From contig NZ_BSPQ01000001.1 in assembly GCF_030161115.1 (NCBI RefSeq), positions 744,001 to 808,000 of the forward strand: a DNA stretch of 64,000 nt. The letters run 5' to 3'. Made by a program: the position numbers and the translations under genes. This DNA comes from Psychromonas marina (lineage in GTDB: Bacteria > Pseudomonadota > Gammaproteobacteria > Enterobacterales > Psychromonadaceae). The notes below the pieces were generated by a model. The model had not been told where the DNA came from. It saw only the letters and a program-made list of their open reading frames with translations, and made no database searches. The stretch's first letter is position 1. Every line of letters starts with the position of its first letter. This document shows positions 9,213-18,024 of this stretch, in pieces.

Positions 9213-9944
9213 TTATTTATTTGCGTAAGCAATGGCAGCTTCGCTATCGCCAACGTGTTTACCATCAACAAATAGTTGAGGCACCGTTGTTTGACCAGAA
9301 ATAGCACGTAAGCTAACAGTCGTCGCATCTGTTCCTAATACAATTTCTTCAAAAATGATGTTGCTTTCTTTTAGTGCTTTTTTCGCTTTTGCACAGAATG
9401 GGCAACCTGGTTTAGTAAACAATGCAACCGCTGCTGGTGCTTTAGCAGTTGGGTTAAGATAATTAAGCATTGTATCTGCATCAGATACTTCAAACGGGTC
9501 GCCAGGCTGGTTTGGCTCGATGAACATTTTTTCAATCACACCATCTTTAACAAGCATGCTGTAACGCCATGTACGCTTACCAAAACCAAGATCTGCTTTG
9601 TCGACTAACATACCCATGCCATCTGTAAATTCACCGTTACCATCTGGTACTACAGTAATATTTTCAGCTTCTTGATCCGCAAGCCATGCATTCATTACAA
9701 AAGTATCGTTCACAGCTAAACAAACAATTTCATCAACGCCATTCTCTTTTAATACACCAGCTAACTCGTTGTAGCGTGGTAAGTGAGTTGATGAACAAGT
9801 TGGTGTGAATGCACCTGGTAATGCAAATACAACAACCGTTTTTCCTTTGAATAATTCATCTGTTGTTACATTAACCCACTCATCACCTTGGCGAGTTGGA
9901 AAAGTAACCGTTGGTACATTTTGACCTTCAATATTATTTAACAT
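9213..9944 (-). CDS. Peroxiredoxin-glutaredoxin hybrid (Prx5-Grx fusion)
   Basis: Glutathione-dependent peroxidase that reduces H2O2 and alkyl hydroperoxides in the cytoplasm. The 243 residues are a natural fusion. An N-terminal Prx5 domain has its peroxidatic Cys50 in [16 protein letters not shown]-terminal glutaredoxin domain has the active site CPFC at 181-184, the [13 protein letters not shown] glutathione-binding segment, and GDSEAA. This is the architecture of the Haemophilus hybrid Prx5. GGAG lies 6 bases before the ATG. An OxyR-like site lies about 120 bases upstream. The nearby disulfide oxidoreductase may share the regulon; this is an inference from position. Confidence 0.94.
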   Translation of the reverse strand: MLNNIEGQNVPTVTFPTRQGDEWVNVTTDELFKGKTVVVFALPGAFTPTCSSTHLPRYNELAGVLKENGVDEIVCLAVNDTFVMNAWLADQEAENITVVPDGNGEFTDGMGMLVDKADLGFGKRTWRYSMLVKDGVIEKMFIEPNQPGDPFEVSDADTMLNYLNPTAKAPAAVALFTKPGCPFCAKAKKALKESNIIFEEIVLGTDATTVSLRAISGQTTVPQLFVDGKHVGDSEAAIAYANK

Positions 9945-10017
9945 GTAATGCTCCAGTATTTAAAAATAAAATAAGTTTAGTTAATTTTTGTAAAACAATC
10001 TCTGTTTCGATGAAGTA

Positions 10018-10046
10018 AGTATCAATCATTTAGTTTAATAGGTAAA
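10018..10046 (-). promoter_or_regulatory. Possible promoter of the peroxiredoxin gene
   Basis: Minus-strand TTTACC (-35-like, directly next to the OxyR-like site), a 17-base spacer and GATACT (-10-like, 4 of 6). The hexamers are weak alone; confidence comes from their placement relative to the OxyR-like site. Confidence 0.4.
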
Positions 10047-10083
10047 GACGTTAATAACTAACAGTGCAATAGGTGGTAGCTAT
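10047..10083 (-). promoter_or_regulatory. Candidate OxyR-binding site upstream of the peroxiredoxin gene
   Basis: One half is ATAGGTGGTAGCTAT, a full match (10 of 10 fixed positions) to the OxyR half-site ATAGnTnnnAnCTAT. Seven bases away in the required 22-base register lies GACGTTAATAACTAA, matching 6 of 10. In total 16 of 20 fixed positions agree. Just beyond it on the minus strand is a possible -35 TTTACC, a 17-base spacer and a -10 GATACT, the usual arrangement for OxyR activation. Confidence 0.65.
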
Positions 10084-10092
10084 CATGATAAT

Positions 10093-12102
10093 TTAGTCGA
10101 ATAATGCTTTTAAGCTTGCCATTCCTTTATCAGCAACCGCCTTTTTTTGTTCTGCACTTTTTTTACGCGGGCCACTTTCCCAATCAAGGTCGTCCTGTGG
10201 TAATTCTAATAAGAAACGACTCGGTGTCGGATTAATGGTTTCACCATACTGATTGCGCTCTTTAGCAAGGATAAAGGTCAGCTCTTTTTGGGCACGTGTG
10301 ATCCCCACATAAGCTAAACGTCGCTCCTCCTCTACATTGTCTTCATCAAGACTTACCTGATGCGGTAAAATCCCCTCCTCCATGCCCACTAAATAGACAT
10401 AAGGAAATTCAAGCCCTTTCGATGCATGCAGTGTCATTAACTGTACTTGGTCTAACTCTTCATCTTCCTCATTACGCGACAACATATCACGCAAGGTTAA
10501 ACGTGCGACGACTTGCTCAAGGGTCATCGGTTCATCTAATGAATCCCCTTTAAGCATCTCTGTTACCCATTTAAATAACATCGATACATTTTTCATCTGC
10601 ATTTCAGCAGCTTTAGGGCTAGGACTATTCTCATATAACCAATCTTCATAACCGATATCACGAATCAGATCACGTACAACATCAATTGGCTCTTCGCGTT
10701 TTAAGCGATCATTAAGCTCCACTAACCAACGCGTAAAGGCTTGTAATGACAATAAACCTTTGCCATTTAGGGTCTGTTCTAACCCTAATTCAAAACTTGC
10801 TGAAAACATACTGATATGACGTAAATTTGCGTAGCTGCCCAACTTTTCACGGCTCACGGCACCAATGCCACGTGGTGGTTTATTTACCACACGAATAAAG
10901 GCATTTTCATCATCATGATTCACCAATAATTTTAGATAAGCCATGATATCTTTTACTTCTGCACGAGCAAAGAATGACGTTCCACCACTTATTTTATAAG
11001 GGATGCGGTTTTCCATCATCACTTTTTCAAGTAAACGGCTTTGATGATTACCACGATATAACACCGCATAATCCTTAAAGCTACTTCCATTCATAAACTT
11101 ATGCCCAGAGATCTCCATCACGACACGTTCCGCTTCATGTTTCTCATTTTTAGCGGTTAAGACTTTAAGGGGCTCGCCATAGGCAAGTTCACTAAACAGG
11201 CGTTTTTCAAATTCATGAGGATTATTGGCAATCAATACATTGGCAGATTTTAAAATACGCTGACTAGAGCGGTAATTTTGCTCAAGCTTGATCACTTTTA
11301 ATTGCGGGAAATCACTTTGCAACATGGTGAGATTTTCAGGACGCGCACCACGCCAAGAATAGATCGACTGATCATCATCTCCTACCACGGTAAAACGAGC
11401 ACGTTCACCCACTAATGCTTTGATTAACTCATATTGACTGGTATTGGTATCTTGGTATTCATCCACCAAAAGGTAACGAATCTTCTTTTGCCAACGCAGA
11501 CGAACTTCTTCTTTGTGAGAGAGTAACAAAGTAGGTAAAACAATAAGATCATCAAAATCGAGTGCGTTATAGGCTTTTAATTGGCGCTGATACAGATCAT
11601 AACTTTGCGCAAAAATAATATCACGCTCACCCTTAGCCTGTTTTATTGCTTGAGGGGGTAAAATAAGTGCGTTTTTCCAGTTCGATATTTGCGTAACCAG
11701 TGCTTTAAGAAGATCGGTATCCTCCTTAAGCTGTTTTTCAGTTAGCTCTTTTAATAGCGCCATACTGTCTTGATCATCAAATAACGTAAACCCTGCTTTC
11801 ATACCTAATGTTTTTACTTCACGCTTAATAATATCTAACCCTAAAGAGTGAAAGGTAGACACCATCAAACCGCGTGCTTCTTTTCGCCCTAGAGTTTGGC
11901 TAACACGCTCTTTCATTTCTCGTGCAGCTTTATTGGTAAAGGTAACTGCGGCTATATTTTTAGCTAAGTAATCACAATTTTGCACTAAGTGCGCGATTTT
12001 ATTTGTAATTACACGTGTTTTACCACTGCCCGCGCCCGCTAAAACCAAGCAGGGACCCGATATCATTTTTACCGCAGCGTCTTGTCCAGGATTGAGTTTC
12101 AT
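10093..12102 (-). CDS. rep: ATP-dependent DNA helicase Rep
   Basis: Superfamily 1A 3'-5' helicase that helps replication forks pass protein blocks. The 669 residues match E. coli Rep (673). The helicase motifs are intact and in order: Walker [15 protein letters not shown] near the N-terminus, [14 protein letters not shown] (Ia), LVDEYQDTN (II), [13 protein letters not shown] (III), QNYRSS (IV), [17 protein letters not shown] (V) and [12 protein letters not shown] (VI). Rep is favoured over UvrD by length and by the N-terminal [12 protein letters not shown] terminator of the upstream nhaD gene separates it from its neighbour, so it probably has its own promoter. Confidence 0.96.
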   Translation of the reverse strand: MKLNPGQDAAVKMISGPCLVLAGAGSGKTRVITNKIAHLVQNCDYLAKNIAAVTFTNKAAREMKERVSQTLGRKEARGLMVSTFHSLGLDIIKREVKTLGMKAGFTLFDDQDSMALLKELTEKQLKEDTDLLKALVTQISNWKNALILPPQAIKQAKGERDIIFAQSYDLYQRQLKAYNALDFDDLIVLPTLLLSHKEEVRLRWQKKIRYLLVDEYQDTNTSQYELIKALVGERARFTVVGDDDQSIYSWRGARPENLTMLQSDFPQLKVIKLEQNYRSSQRILKSANVLIANNPHEFEKRLFSELAYGEPLKVLTAKNEKHEAERVVMEISGHKFMNGSSFKDYAVLYRGNHQSRLLEKVMMENRIPYKISGGTSFFARAEVKDIMAYLKLLVNHDDENAFIRVVNKPPRGIGAVSREKLGSYANLRHISMFSASFELGLEQTLNGKGLLSLQAFTRWLVELNDRLKREEPIDVVRDLIRDIGYEDWLYENSPSPKAAEMQMKNVSMLFKWVTEMLKGDSLDEPMTLEQVVARLTLRDMLSRNEEDEELDQVQLMTLHASKGLEFPYVYLVGMEEGILPHQVSLDEDNVEEERRLAYVGITRAQKELTFILAKERNQYGETINPTPSRFLLELPQDDLDWESGPRKKSAEQKKAVADKGMASLKALFD

Positions 12103-12140
12103 CGTTTATCCAATAGAGAAATATAAGAGGCTATTAAAAC

Positions 12141-12181
12141 AAAAACGCGAGATAGACAAAAGCCATATCTCGCGTTTTTTA
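12141..12181 (-). terminator. Intrinsic terminator of nhaD
   Basis: Strong stem AAAAACGCGAGATA with its complement, an 11-base loop, and a U-rich run on the minus strand (also U-rich on the plus strand). It sits between the nhaD stop and the rep start. Confidence 0.88.
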
Positions 12182-12227
12182 TTTATTCACAAGATGTATA
12201 AATAACACCTTACGTTTATTAAGCCGT

Positions 12228-13679
12228 TTAACCAGTAAATAGGTCAGCATTAAGCCATAGGTGAGTCATAATACTCGCCGCATAACCGAGTGCAATCACC
12301 GGCATCCATTTAATATGTGCACCAAAAGTATAGATACCACGAGCTTGTCCCATTAATGCAACACCAGCAGCAGAACCGATAGAAAGCATACTACCACCCA
12401 CACCTGCAGTTAATGTCACTAATAACCATTGACCTTGGCTCATCGTTGGTTCCATACTTAATACAGCGAACATCACCGGAATGTTATCGACAATCGCAGA
12501 TAAGATACCGACTAATACATTTGCCCAAGTGATAAATGATGGGTCAGCATACATTGCGTGTGAAACCATGCCTAAATAACCAATAAATCCTAGACCACCT
12601 ACACATACAACAACGCCGTAGAAGAATAACAAGGTATCCCACTCTGCTTTAGCAACTTTACCAAAGATATCAAATGGCGCGCCGTCACCTAGGGTACGTA
12701 AACGTTCATGTTCTTTTACATCTTTCGCTTTAGCAATCTCTTTATCGTAATGCTTTTTATGTGTTTTACGTAAGTAGAACGCAAAGAACTGCAATAAACC
12801 AAGACCTGTCATCATGCCTAGTACTGGCGGCATGCCTAAGAAAGAGTGGCCCATTACCGCAAAGGCGATAGTCACTAAAAATAGACCAACAATGCGCATT
12901 GCACCGGGTTTCATATAGACCACTTCGCCATCACCTTTAGCAACCTCATTAGAGATAGCAAAGCTCATAATAACCGCGGGTACTAGGAAATTAACTGCTG
13001 ATGGGATAAATAACTGGAAGAAATCAGTAAAAGGTACCATGCCTTTCTGCCAAACCATTAGCGTTGTAATGTCGCCAAACGGGCTGAACGCGCCACCTGC
13101 ATTTGCTGCAACGACGATGTTAATACAGGCAACAGCGATAAATTTATGGTTTGAACCACCCACTTTCATCACAATCGCACACATCAATAGTGCTGTTGTT
13201 AAGTTATCAGCAATGGGTGAGATAAAGAATGCTAAGACACCTGTTAACCAAAATATATTACGTAACGTAAAACCTTTATTAACCATCCAAGCACGCAATG
13301 CATCAAAAAGCTTACGCTCTTCCATGGCATTAATATACGTCATGGCAACTAGTAGGAAGAAGAACAGCTCTGCATACTCTAATAGATTATGACGAAAAGC
13401 CGCTTCTGCATCATGGCTCATACCATGCTGTGAATAATAGAAGCCGATCATCGCCCAGATAATACCGGCAGCCACTAATACAGGCTTAGACTTACGCAAA
13501 TGGATCACATCTTCCAGCATCACTAAGCAATATGCGATACCAAATATAAGTAATGCCGCGTAACCGATACCATGAGAGGTCAAGTCTATTGCCTCACCAC
13601 CACTTGCAAATAAAGCAGGCGGAAAGAGAACTGCAATAAGCGTTAATAAAACCCCTAACGTTTTATGTTTCTGTAACAT
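12228..13679 (-). CDS. nhaD: Na+/H+ antiporter NhaD
   Basis: Inner-membrane sodium/proton antiporter of the NhaD/ion-transporter superfamily, typical of marine and halophilic bacteria; it extrudes Na+ in exchange for protons. The protein is about 483 residues with 12 or more hydrophobic segments. Recognisable family stretches are ISPIADNLTTALLMCAIVMK, VVAANAGGAFSPFGDITTLM and GILSAIVDNIPVMFAVLSM, which hold the conserved polar residues inside the membrane. I start at ATG 13679, where AAGGAA is well placed; a TTG at 13724 gives a longer frame but has no support. Monocistronic, with a terminator immediately downstream. Confidence 0.93.
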   Translation of the reverse strand: MLQKHKTLGVLLTLIAVLFPPALFASGGEAIDLTSHGIGYAALLIFGIAYCLVMLEDVIHLRKSKPVLVAAGIIWAMIGFYYSQHGMSHDAEAAFRHNLLEYAELFFFLLVAMTYINAMEERKLFDALRAWMVNKGFTLRNIFWLTGVLAFFISPIADNLTTALLMCAIVMKVGGSNHKFIAVACINIVVAANAGGAFSPFGDITTLMVWQKGMVPFTDFFQLFIPSAVNFLVPAVIMSFAISNEVAKGDGEVVYMKPGAMRIVGLFLVTIAFAVMGHSFLGMPPVLGMMTGLGLLQFFAFYLRKTHKKHYDKEIAKAKDVKEHERLRTLGDGAPFDIFGKVAKAEWDTLLFFYGVVVCVGGLGFIGYLGMVSHAMYADPSFITWANVLVGILSAIVDNIPVMFAVLSMEPTMSQGQWLLVTLTAGVGGSMLSIGSAAGVALMGQARGIYTFGAHIKWMPVIALGYAASIMTHLWLNADLFTG

Positions 13680-13935
13680 TTCATTCTTCCTTAAAGAAAT
13701 AAGTAAAATTAATAAAATTGACAACTGAATTTGCGCGATTTTAACACACAGATTTTATGAAAAACAGCAGTAAAAATAGGGGAATAGTGAAAATCAGAAA
13801 GCAAATAGAAGAGATATATCAGGGTGGCTTATTATGCCCAAATAACGGGTATAAAAAGGGACGAAAAACCGACAATTTAAAGCAGTTTAAAAATGAGTAT
13901 ATTGATCTTTATCGGTTTTAAACAGGAGAGATAAA

Positions 13936-13960
13936 GCCACTCTTTATATATAAAGGTGGC
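13936..13960 (-). terminator. Probable terminator of the DUF2057 gene
   Basis: Stem GCCAC-CTTTATA paired with TATAAAG-GTGGC (one bulged base), followed on the minus strand by a short U-rich stretch. It lies 40 bases after the DUF2057 stop. Confidence 0.65.
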
Positions 13961-13999
13961 CATCTGTTTTAATCTTATAATCTAGTCTAACGGGGAAAA

Positions 14000-14725
14000 T
14001 TAGTGAGCTAAAATCCAAGTTAATAGCTCGGCTCTTTGATCAAGATTTGCTTTTTCATACCAGTATTCAAGCATCGGTAAAATTTTACCTTCACCATTTA
14101 GTTCAGATTTAATCGATTTACGATTTTCAAATGCCCAATCAGTAAATTGCTCTTTTTCAGATTCAGAGGCTTTAATGAAAAGATCTTGGCTCATTTTAAT
14201 CGGGGAGGCAGTTGTTACTTTAGCAACACTGACAGCGGCAGTATTAGCTGCTAGTTGTGAAATGTTATCAGCACCATTTTGTGCTTTTAATTCTGCAGCG
14301 TAATCACGAGAAATACCAACACCGCGTTCTAAAAGTTGTTGTTCAACATCTAAAGGTTGACCCTCTTGAGTGACAATGACCACTGGGTTTTTATCAAAGC
14401 CCTGTATCTCTTCAACTCGCATAAATGTTCTCGAAGGAGAGATCATTAAATTGGCATCATTAATATCAAAGTTAATAACAATCGGCTCTGATTTAAACTT
14501 TTCTTTTTCACCCTGTTTAATAACTAACTTTGAAACTCGTACAACAATCTGGTTTTTACCATTTTCGAGGGTGAACTTATTATTACCAAAGATGGTAAAA
14601 CCAACATTTTTATTGTTTAAGACTAATACCTCTAAATCTTGGTGCATAGAAACGTTAATGGTTGCCTGTGCAGAAAACGCGCAAACAGCGAATAATGAAA
14701 TAACTAATTTTTTAAACCAGGCCAT
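14000..14725 (-). CDS. DUF2057 (YccT-like) periplasmic protein
   Basis: 241-residue exported protein with a clear signal peptide ending ...FSAQA. The body resembles the DUF2057/YccT family (NVSMHQDLEVLVLNNKNVGF, then paired strands and an alpha/beta middle). The C-terminal 65 residues contain two copies of a helical motif (SQDLFIKASESEKEQFTDWA and MLEYWYEKANLDQRAELLTW). The same motif occurs in the second family member at 17122-17913. It lies 67 bases downstream of a porin gene with an intrinsic terminator in between, so it probably depends on read-through or an internal promoter. AGAGG precedes the ATG. Biochemical role unknown. Confidence 0.8.
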   Translation of the reverse strand: MAWFKKLVISLFAVCAFSAQATINVSMHQDLEVLVLNNKNVGFTIFGNNKFTLENGKNQIVVRVSKLVIKQGEKEKFKSEPIVINFDINDANLMISPSRTFMRVEEIQGFDKNPVVIVTQEGQPLDVEQQLLERGVGISRDYAAELKAQNGADNISQLAANTAAVSVAKVTTASPIKMSQDLFIKASESEKEQFTDWAFENRKSIKSELNGEGKILPMLEYWYEKANLDQRAELLTWILAH

Positions 14726-14736
14726 AATTTCCTCTC

Positions 14737-14763
14737 AAAAAAAAAAGCACCTAAAATAGGTGC
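14737..14763 (-). terminator. Intrinsic terminator/attenuator between porin 1 and DUF2057
   Basis: Perfect 7-base stem GCACCTA/TAGGTGC with a three-base loop, followed on the minus strand by ten U residues. It falls in the gap between two genes of the same orientation, so it limits rather than ends expression of the downstream gene. Confidence 0.9.
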
Positions 14764-14792
14764 TTAATAAGTGTACCTACTCTACTTTGGGT

Positions 14793-15872
14793 TTAGAAGT
14801 AGTATTCAGCACCTAATAGGAAGTTAGTTGCTTTAGTTTCACCATCGTTCATGTTGTAGTTACGAACATCAAAGTATAGGTATGTGCTTGGTAGTAAGTA
14901 ACCTAAACGACCCGTGATCGCTACGTCGCTGTTATCTTCAGTTGCATTGTCTGATTCAAATGCTTCAGCATAGCCAAGTTTAACTACGTAAGTGCTATCA
15001 AATACATATTGTGCCGTTGCCGATAGCGCGCCCTGTGAATCATCGCCTTTATCCATTTGCTTGTAAGCAAGAGTGGCAGTGAATGCATCGATGTATAAAC
15101 CAGCACCAACGATTGCGTAGTTATTACCATCCATTTTTTCAACCGGTTGGTTAGCACCACCAAGGGCATTCCATGCTGTCCATAGAGGGTTTAGCTTGAT
15201 TAAGCCAGTGTCTGCATCAATAACATACTTTTCTGGTTCTGCAACGGCTGTACCATCGTAGTCAGCTTGACCGTAATAACCTGCGTGTAGGTTTAACATT
15301 GGAATTGGCGTGTAAGAGATCGCTGCACTGTAAACCGTTTGGTCGAAGCTTTTTTCCATGTTACTAACAGTAGCAGAGAAGTTAAAGCCAGCCCAAGTCG
15401 CTGAATCGAAACGTAATGTATTATCAGCACGATCTTGGTAAGCAGCATCGATATCGTTATTCCAATCGAATACGTTACCTAGGCCAGGATTTGAATGTGG
15501 CCAATCCACTAGATTGTAAGCCGCAACTAATTGACGACCAAATTTAAGCGAACCAGCACCTTCAAAATCAAGACCAATGTAGGTATCACGTGCACCTAGT
15601 TGACCAGATTTAGCACCATTATCAGCGTTTCCGCCTTCAATTTGCCATACGAAATTTGGAGAAAAATTTTCAAACTCAACAACACCACGGAAACCGATAC
15701 GAGATTCTAATACGAATGATAGATTGCTTTCGTCACCGTCAAAGTTTGTTTGATGTGCAAAACCAGCAGCTTGACCATAGATTTGAAATGCATCGCCTGC
15801 TAATTGAACTGCTGCACTTGCACTGAAAGTTGTTGCCGCTAACGCTGCTGCTACAAGAGTTTTCTTAAACAT
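14793..15872 (-). CDS. Outer-membrane porin (OmpC/OmpN-type general porin) 1
   Basis: Trimeric beta-barrel porin of the Gram-negative type. The ORF extends to 15944, but I start at ATG 15872 because it begins a typical signal peptide (MFKKTLVAAALAATTFSASA) and has AAGGAA upstream; the product is 359 residues. Porin signatures are alternating strands such as LKFGRQLVAAYNLVDW (the eyelet-loop region) and RDTYIGLDFEGAGSLKFGRQ. The terminal Phe (GAEYYF) is required for barrel assembly. A paralogue with an almost identical signal sequence is at 18025-19110. The upstream kilobase has no genes and probably carries its regulation. Confidence 0.9.
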   Translation of the reverse strand: MFKKTLVAAALAATTFSASAAVQLAGDAFQIYGQAAGFAHQTNFDGDESNLSFVLESRIGFRGVVEFENFSPNFVWQIEGGNADNGAKSGQLGARDTYIGLDFEGAGSLKFGRQLVAAYNLVDWPHSNPGLGNVFDWNNDIDAAYQDRADNTLRFDSATWAGFNFSATVSNMEKSFDQTVYSAAISYTPIPMLNLHAGYYGQADYDGTAVAEPEKYVIDADTGLIKLNPLWTAWNALGGANQPVEKMDGNNYAIVGAGLYIDAFTATLAYKQMDKGDDSQGALSATAQYVFDSTYVVKLGYAEAFESDNATEDNSDVAITGRLGYLLPSTYLYFDVRNYNMNDGETKATNFLLGAEYYF

Positions 15873-16040
15873 AATAATATTCCTTAGATAAACATAATTG
15901 TTTATTGGCTTCCGCAATCCATAAATCCATGTCCATGAAGCCAAACTTATTGTTATAACGTTTTTTTAACACTTAAAATCATCATTTATACATCAGATAC
16001 AAATAACGACCGTTGATTAAAAAGCGAACCATTTCTTTTT

Positions 16041-16109
16041 AATTTGCACCGGACGAAGCATCTACATCGTCCGTTTGCTTGAACCAATACTACATTCGCA
16101 GTGCAAATT
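16041..16109. other. Nested inverted-repeat element upstream of porin 1
   Basis: Outer arms AATTTGCAC (16041-16049) and GTGCAAATT (16101-16109) enclose an inner 7-base hairpin CGGACGA (16050-16056)/TCGTCCG (16067-16073) with a ten-base loop. The outer and inner left arms are adjacent, giving a multi-stem fold about 170 bases upstream of the porin start. It could be a 5' leader structure, a small RNA or a protein-binding region. Confidence 0.55.
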
Positions 16110-17042
16110 ATCAACGACATTTAACTGATTAAACTTTAAACAAAGAGATTTATCACAATATTTTAACAATTAAAATCAGACTAAAATTATATGCAGGCAG
16201 TGCATAAAAAACACGATTAGCAACACTTTTCAAGACGCTCAAGATCAAATAAACAGGCTTTTTTGTGATGACGATCCACACAAGAAGAACATACTTAATT
16301 TGCGTCGCAAAATATATAAAAAGGGAGAAGTATGAAATGATCAGTTATAGATTTTAATTAATTTAAACAATGGGTTGAATGATATTTAAACATTTAAAAT
16401 GTAGCAGCATATTCAACAATATATGAATTAAAAGCAGTCATTTACATGAAAACATAAAAACAAGAAAAAAATAAAATTAACCCATTTAATCAGTAAGTTA
16501 AATGGTTATACAAACAAATAACGCCGCTATATCTTAAAGTAAAGAACAACAGCATCTCAAATAGTCATCGACATGACATAATTTAACGACAATTTTAAGC
16601 TTATGTTCGGCTACATTTTGTTCCACTTTTTAAGCGCATAGCACCGTATTCCCTACAGTTGTACTCTTTCACAAGAGGTGAAACAGCCTCTAGTGAAAAA
16701 ATTTCTTAGAATGCAATCAGATTTGAGTAAATAAAAATCAATTACGCCCTCACCTCCGTTGGATTGTTATACAAAATAGGAAAAAGCCGTGATATTCGTT
16801 TGCTCAGAGGAATTTTGAAGAGACTTTCCCACACTACTTTTAGCTCAGTCATCTTATCAATAGCAATATTACGTGACGAAAAAGCAGGTTAATGCCCGTG
16901 TAGAGCATATAAAGGGATCTAGATAATAAAGCAGTGGGTTAAATTAATGAATGCTGTATGGGAGAGTAAAGTATAACTTAACAAGAAAAGCCTAAAAAAC
17001 CTTTCCTAGCAGTAGGTAACATATCTTTTCAGTCCAATATTC

Positions 17043-17081
17043 AGTTAAAGGTTGGAGCATGACCAAAACAACAACCTTTAA
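17043..17081. terminator. 11-base inverted repeat downstream of the DUF2057 lipoprotein gene
   Basis: Arms GTTAAAGGTTG and CAACCTTTAAC are perfectly complementary, with a 17-base loop. It lies 41 bases after the lipoprotein stop on the minus strand. There is no U-tract, so it may be a terminator lacking one, an mRNA 3'-end stabiliser, or an operator. Confidence 0.45.
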
Positions 17082-17121
17082 CCACAGAGTAAAATATGTG
17101 TAAACCGGTATAACGACAATC

Positions 17122-17913
17122 CTATTTCATATTGCCTACAGCCCAAATACGTAATTTTTTTTGTTCTTCTGCTGTCGCTTTCTGATACCAATAACGCACC
17201 ATTTGCAACGCTTTGCTACCGTCAGCAATACTAGACTGCTGCTTACTGTTTGTAATAGACCAAGTCGAAAAAGTAATTTGCTCTTCACTATCCAACTCAT
17301 TAAACCAGTATTGGCTCATTTCAATTGCTTTGCTTTTCTGCGCACTGGTTTCAATGACTACAGGTGTAATATTTGCTGAGATCGATTTTTCTTTTTCATA
17401 TCTTTTAAATAAACCATCGATATAGTTGCTCGGTAGCTTAAAGGTAAAATCGGTACTAGTAGCGGTATTATTAATAGAGAAAATCAAACCACTCTCTCGT
17501 GCCAGTTTAAGTTCATCCGTTTTAATATTTAAAATCATGTACTGAGTAACAGAGCACTGTTCATCACATTGCCTAACCGTTTCTTGTCTTTTAACCGCTT
17601 TCTGGCTGATATTATTGATCGATGCAAAAGCATAACGCTGCTGATTTTCAAGAAATTGCAGATTAAAGATCAGTGTTGACGTTTCCTGATCACCAATTTT
17701 TAATCGCAATGTCGCATCAGAGCTCAAAACCTGTAATCGGCTACGATGAGTTAAGTTAATCAGACGAATTTTTTCACCTATAACTTCTGTAACGTTATAA
17801 CCCGTCGTCAACTTAGCGTTATTTGCAAACTGCTCACTGCTCATACCTTCTGGATTTGTTGCACAAGCTGACAAAAATAGCACTGAACTTAAAAAAAATA
17901 TTTTTTTGAGCAT
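17122..17913 (-). CDS. DUF2057-related lipoprotein with C-terminal repeat
   Basis: 263-residue lipoprotein: signal peptide with lipobox LSAC (MLKKIFFLSSVLFLSAC), then a beta-rich region that resembles the DUF2057 protein at 14000-14725. The C-terminal part has the same two-copy helical motif (MSQYWFNELDSEEQITFSTW and MVRYWYQKATAEEQKKLRIW). The family assignment rests mainly on this shared tail and on the shared context directly downstream of a porin. AAGGAAG lies 8 bases before the ATG. As in the other pair, a terminator separates it from the porin. Function unknown; membrane-anchored, probably periplasm-facing. Confidence 0.7.
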   Translation of the reverse strand: MLKKIFFLSSVLFLSACATNPEGMSSEQFANNAKLTTGYNVTEVIGEKIRLINLTHRSRLQVLSSDATLRLKIGDQETSTLIFNLQFLENQQRYAFASINNISQKAVKRQETVRQCDEQCSVTQYMILNIKTDELKLARESGLIFSINNTATSTDFTFKLPSNYIDGLFKRYEKEKSISANITPVVIETSAQKSKAIEMSQYWFNELDSEEQITFSTWSITNSKQQSSIADGSKALQMVRYWYQKATAEEQKKLRIWAVGNMK

Positions 17914-17936
17914 TTTTATAACTTCCTTTTTAAACG

Positions 17937-17961
17937 AAAAACGCTAGCATAAGCTAGCGTT
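17937..17961 (-). terminator. Intrinsic terminator/attenuator between porin 2 and the DUF2057 lipoprotein
   Basis: Nine-base perfect stem AACGCTAGC/GCTAGCGTT with a four-base loop, followed on the minus strand by a U-rich run. It sits 24 bases before the lipoprotein start, as in the first porin pair. Confidence 0.88.
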
Positions 17962-18024
17962 ATATGGAGACTATTTTAATCACTTTACTTTTTAAAGTAA
18001 CTTTAAATATTAATTAACTAATAT

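Larger units (their letters stand above)
15873..17121. other. Gene-free region upstream of porin 1
   Basis: About 1.2 kb, very A+T-rich, with no convincing frame on either strand. It holds the porin 1 promoter region and several inverted repeats: the nested element at 16041-16109, TTTGCG-T-CGCAAA at 16299-16311, and an 11-base repeat at 17043-17081. Such a long gap is unusual in this otherwise gene-dense window. It could hide a small RNA or be the remnant of a lost gene; I cannot decide between them from sequence alone. Confidence 0.7.

Noticed and set aside
16255-16285. Second CRP-like sequence (TGTGA-TGACGA-TCCAC) upstream of porin 1
   Set aside because: Only the left half matches well (7 of 10 overall), and it lies about 400 bases from the porin start.
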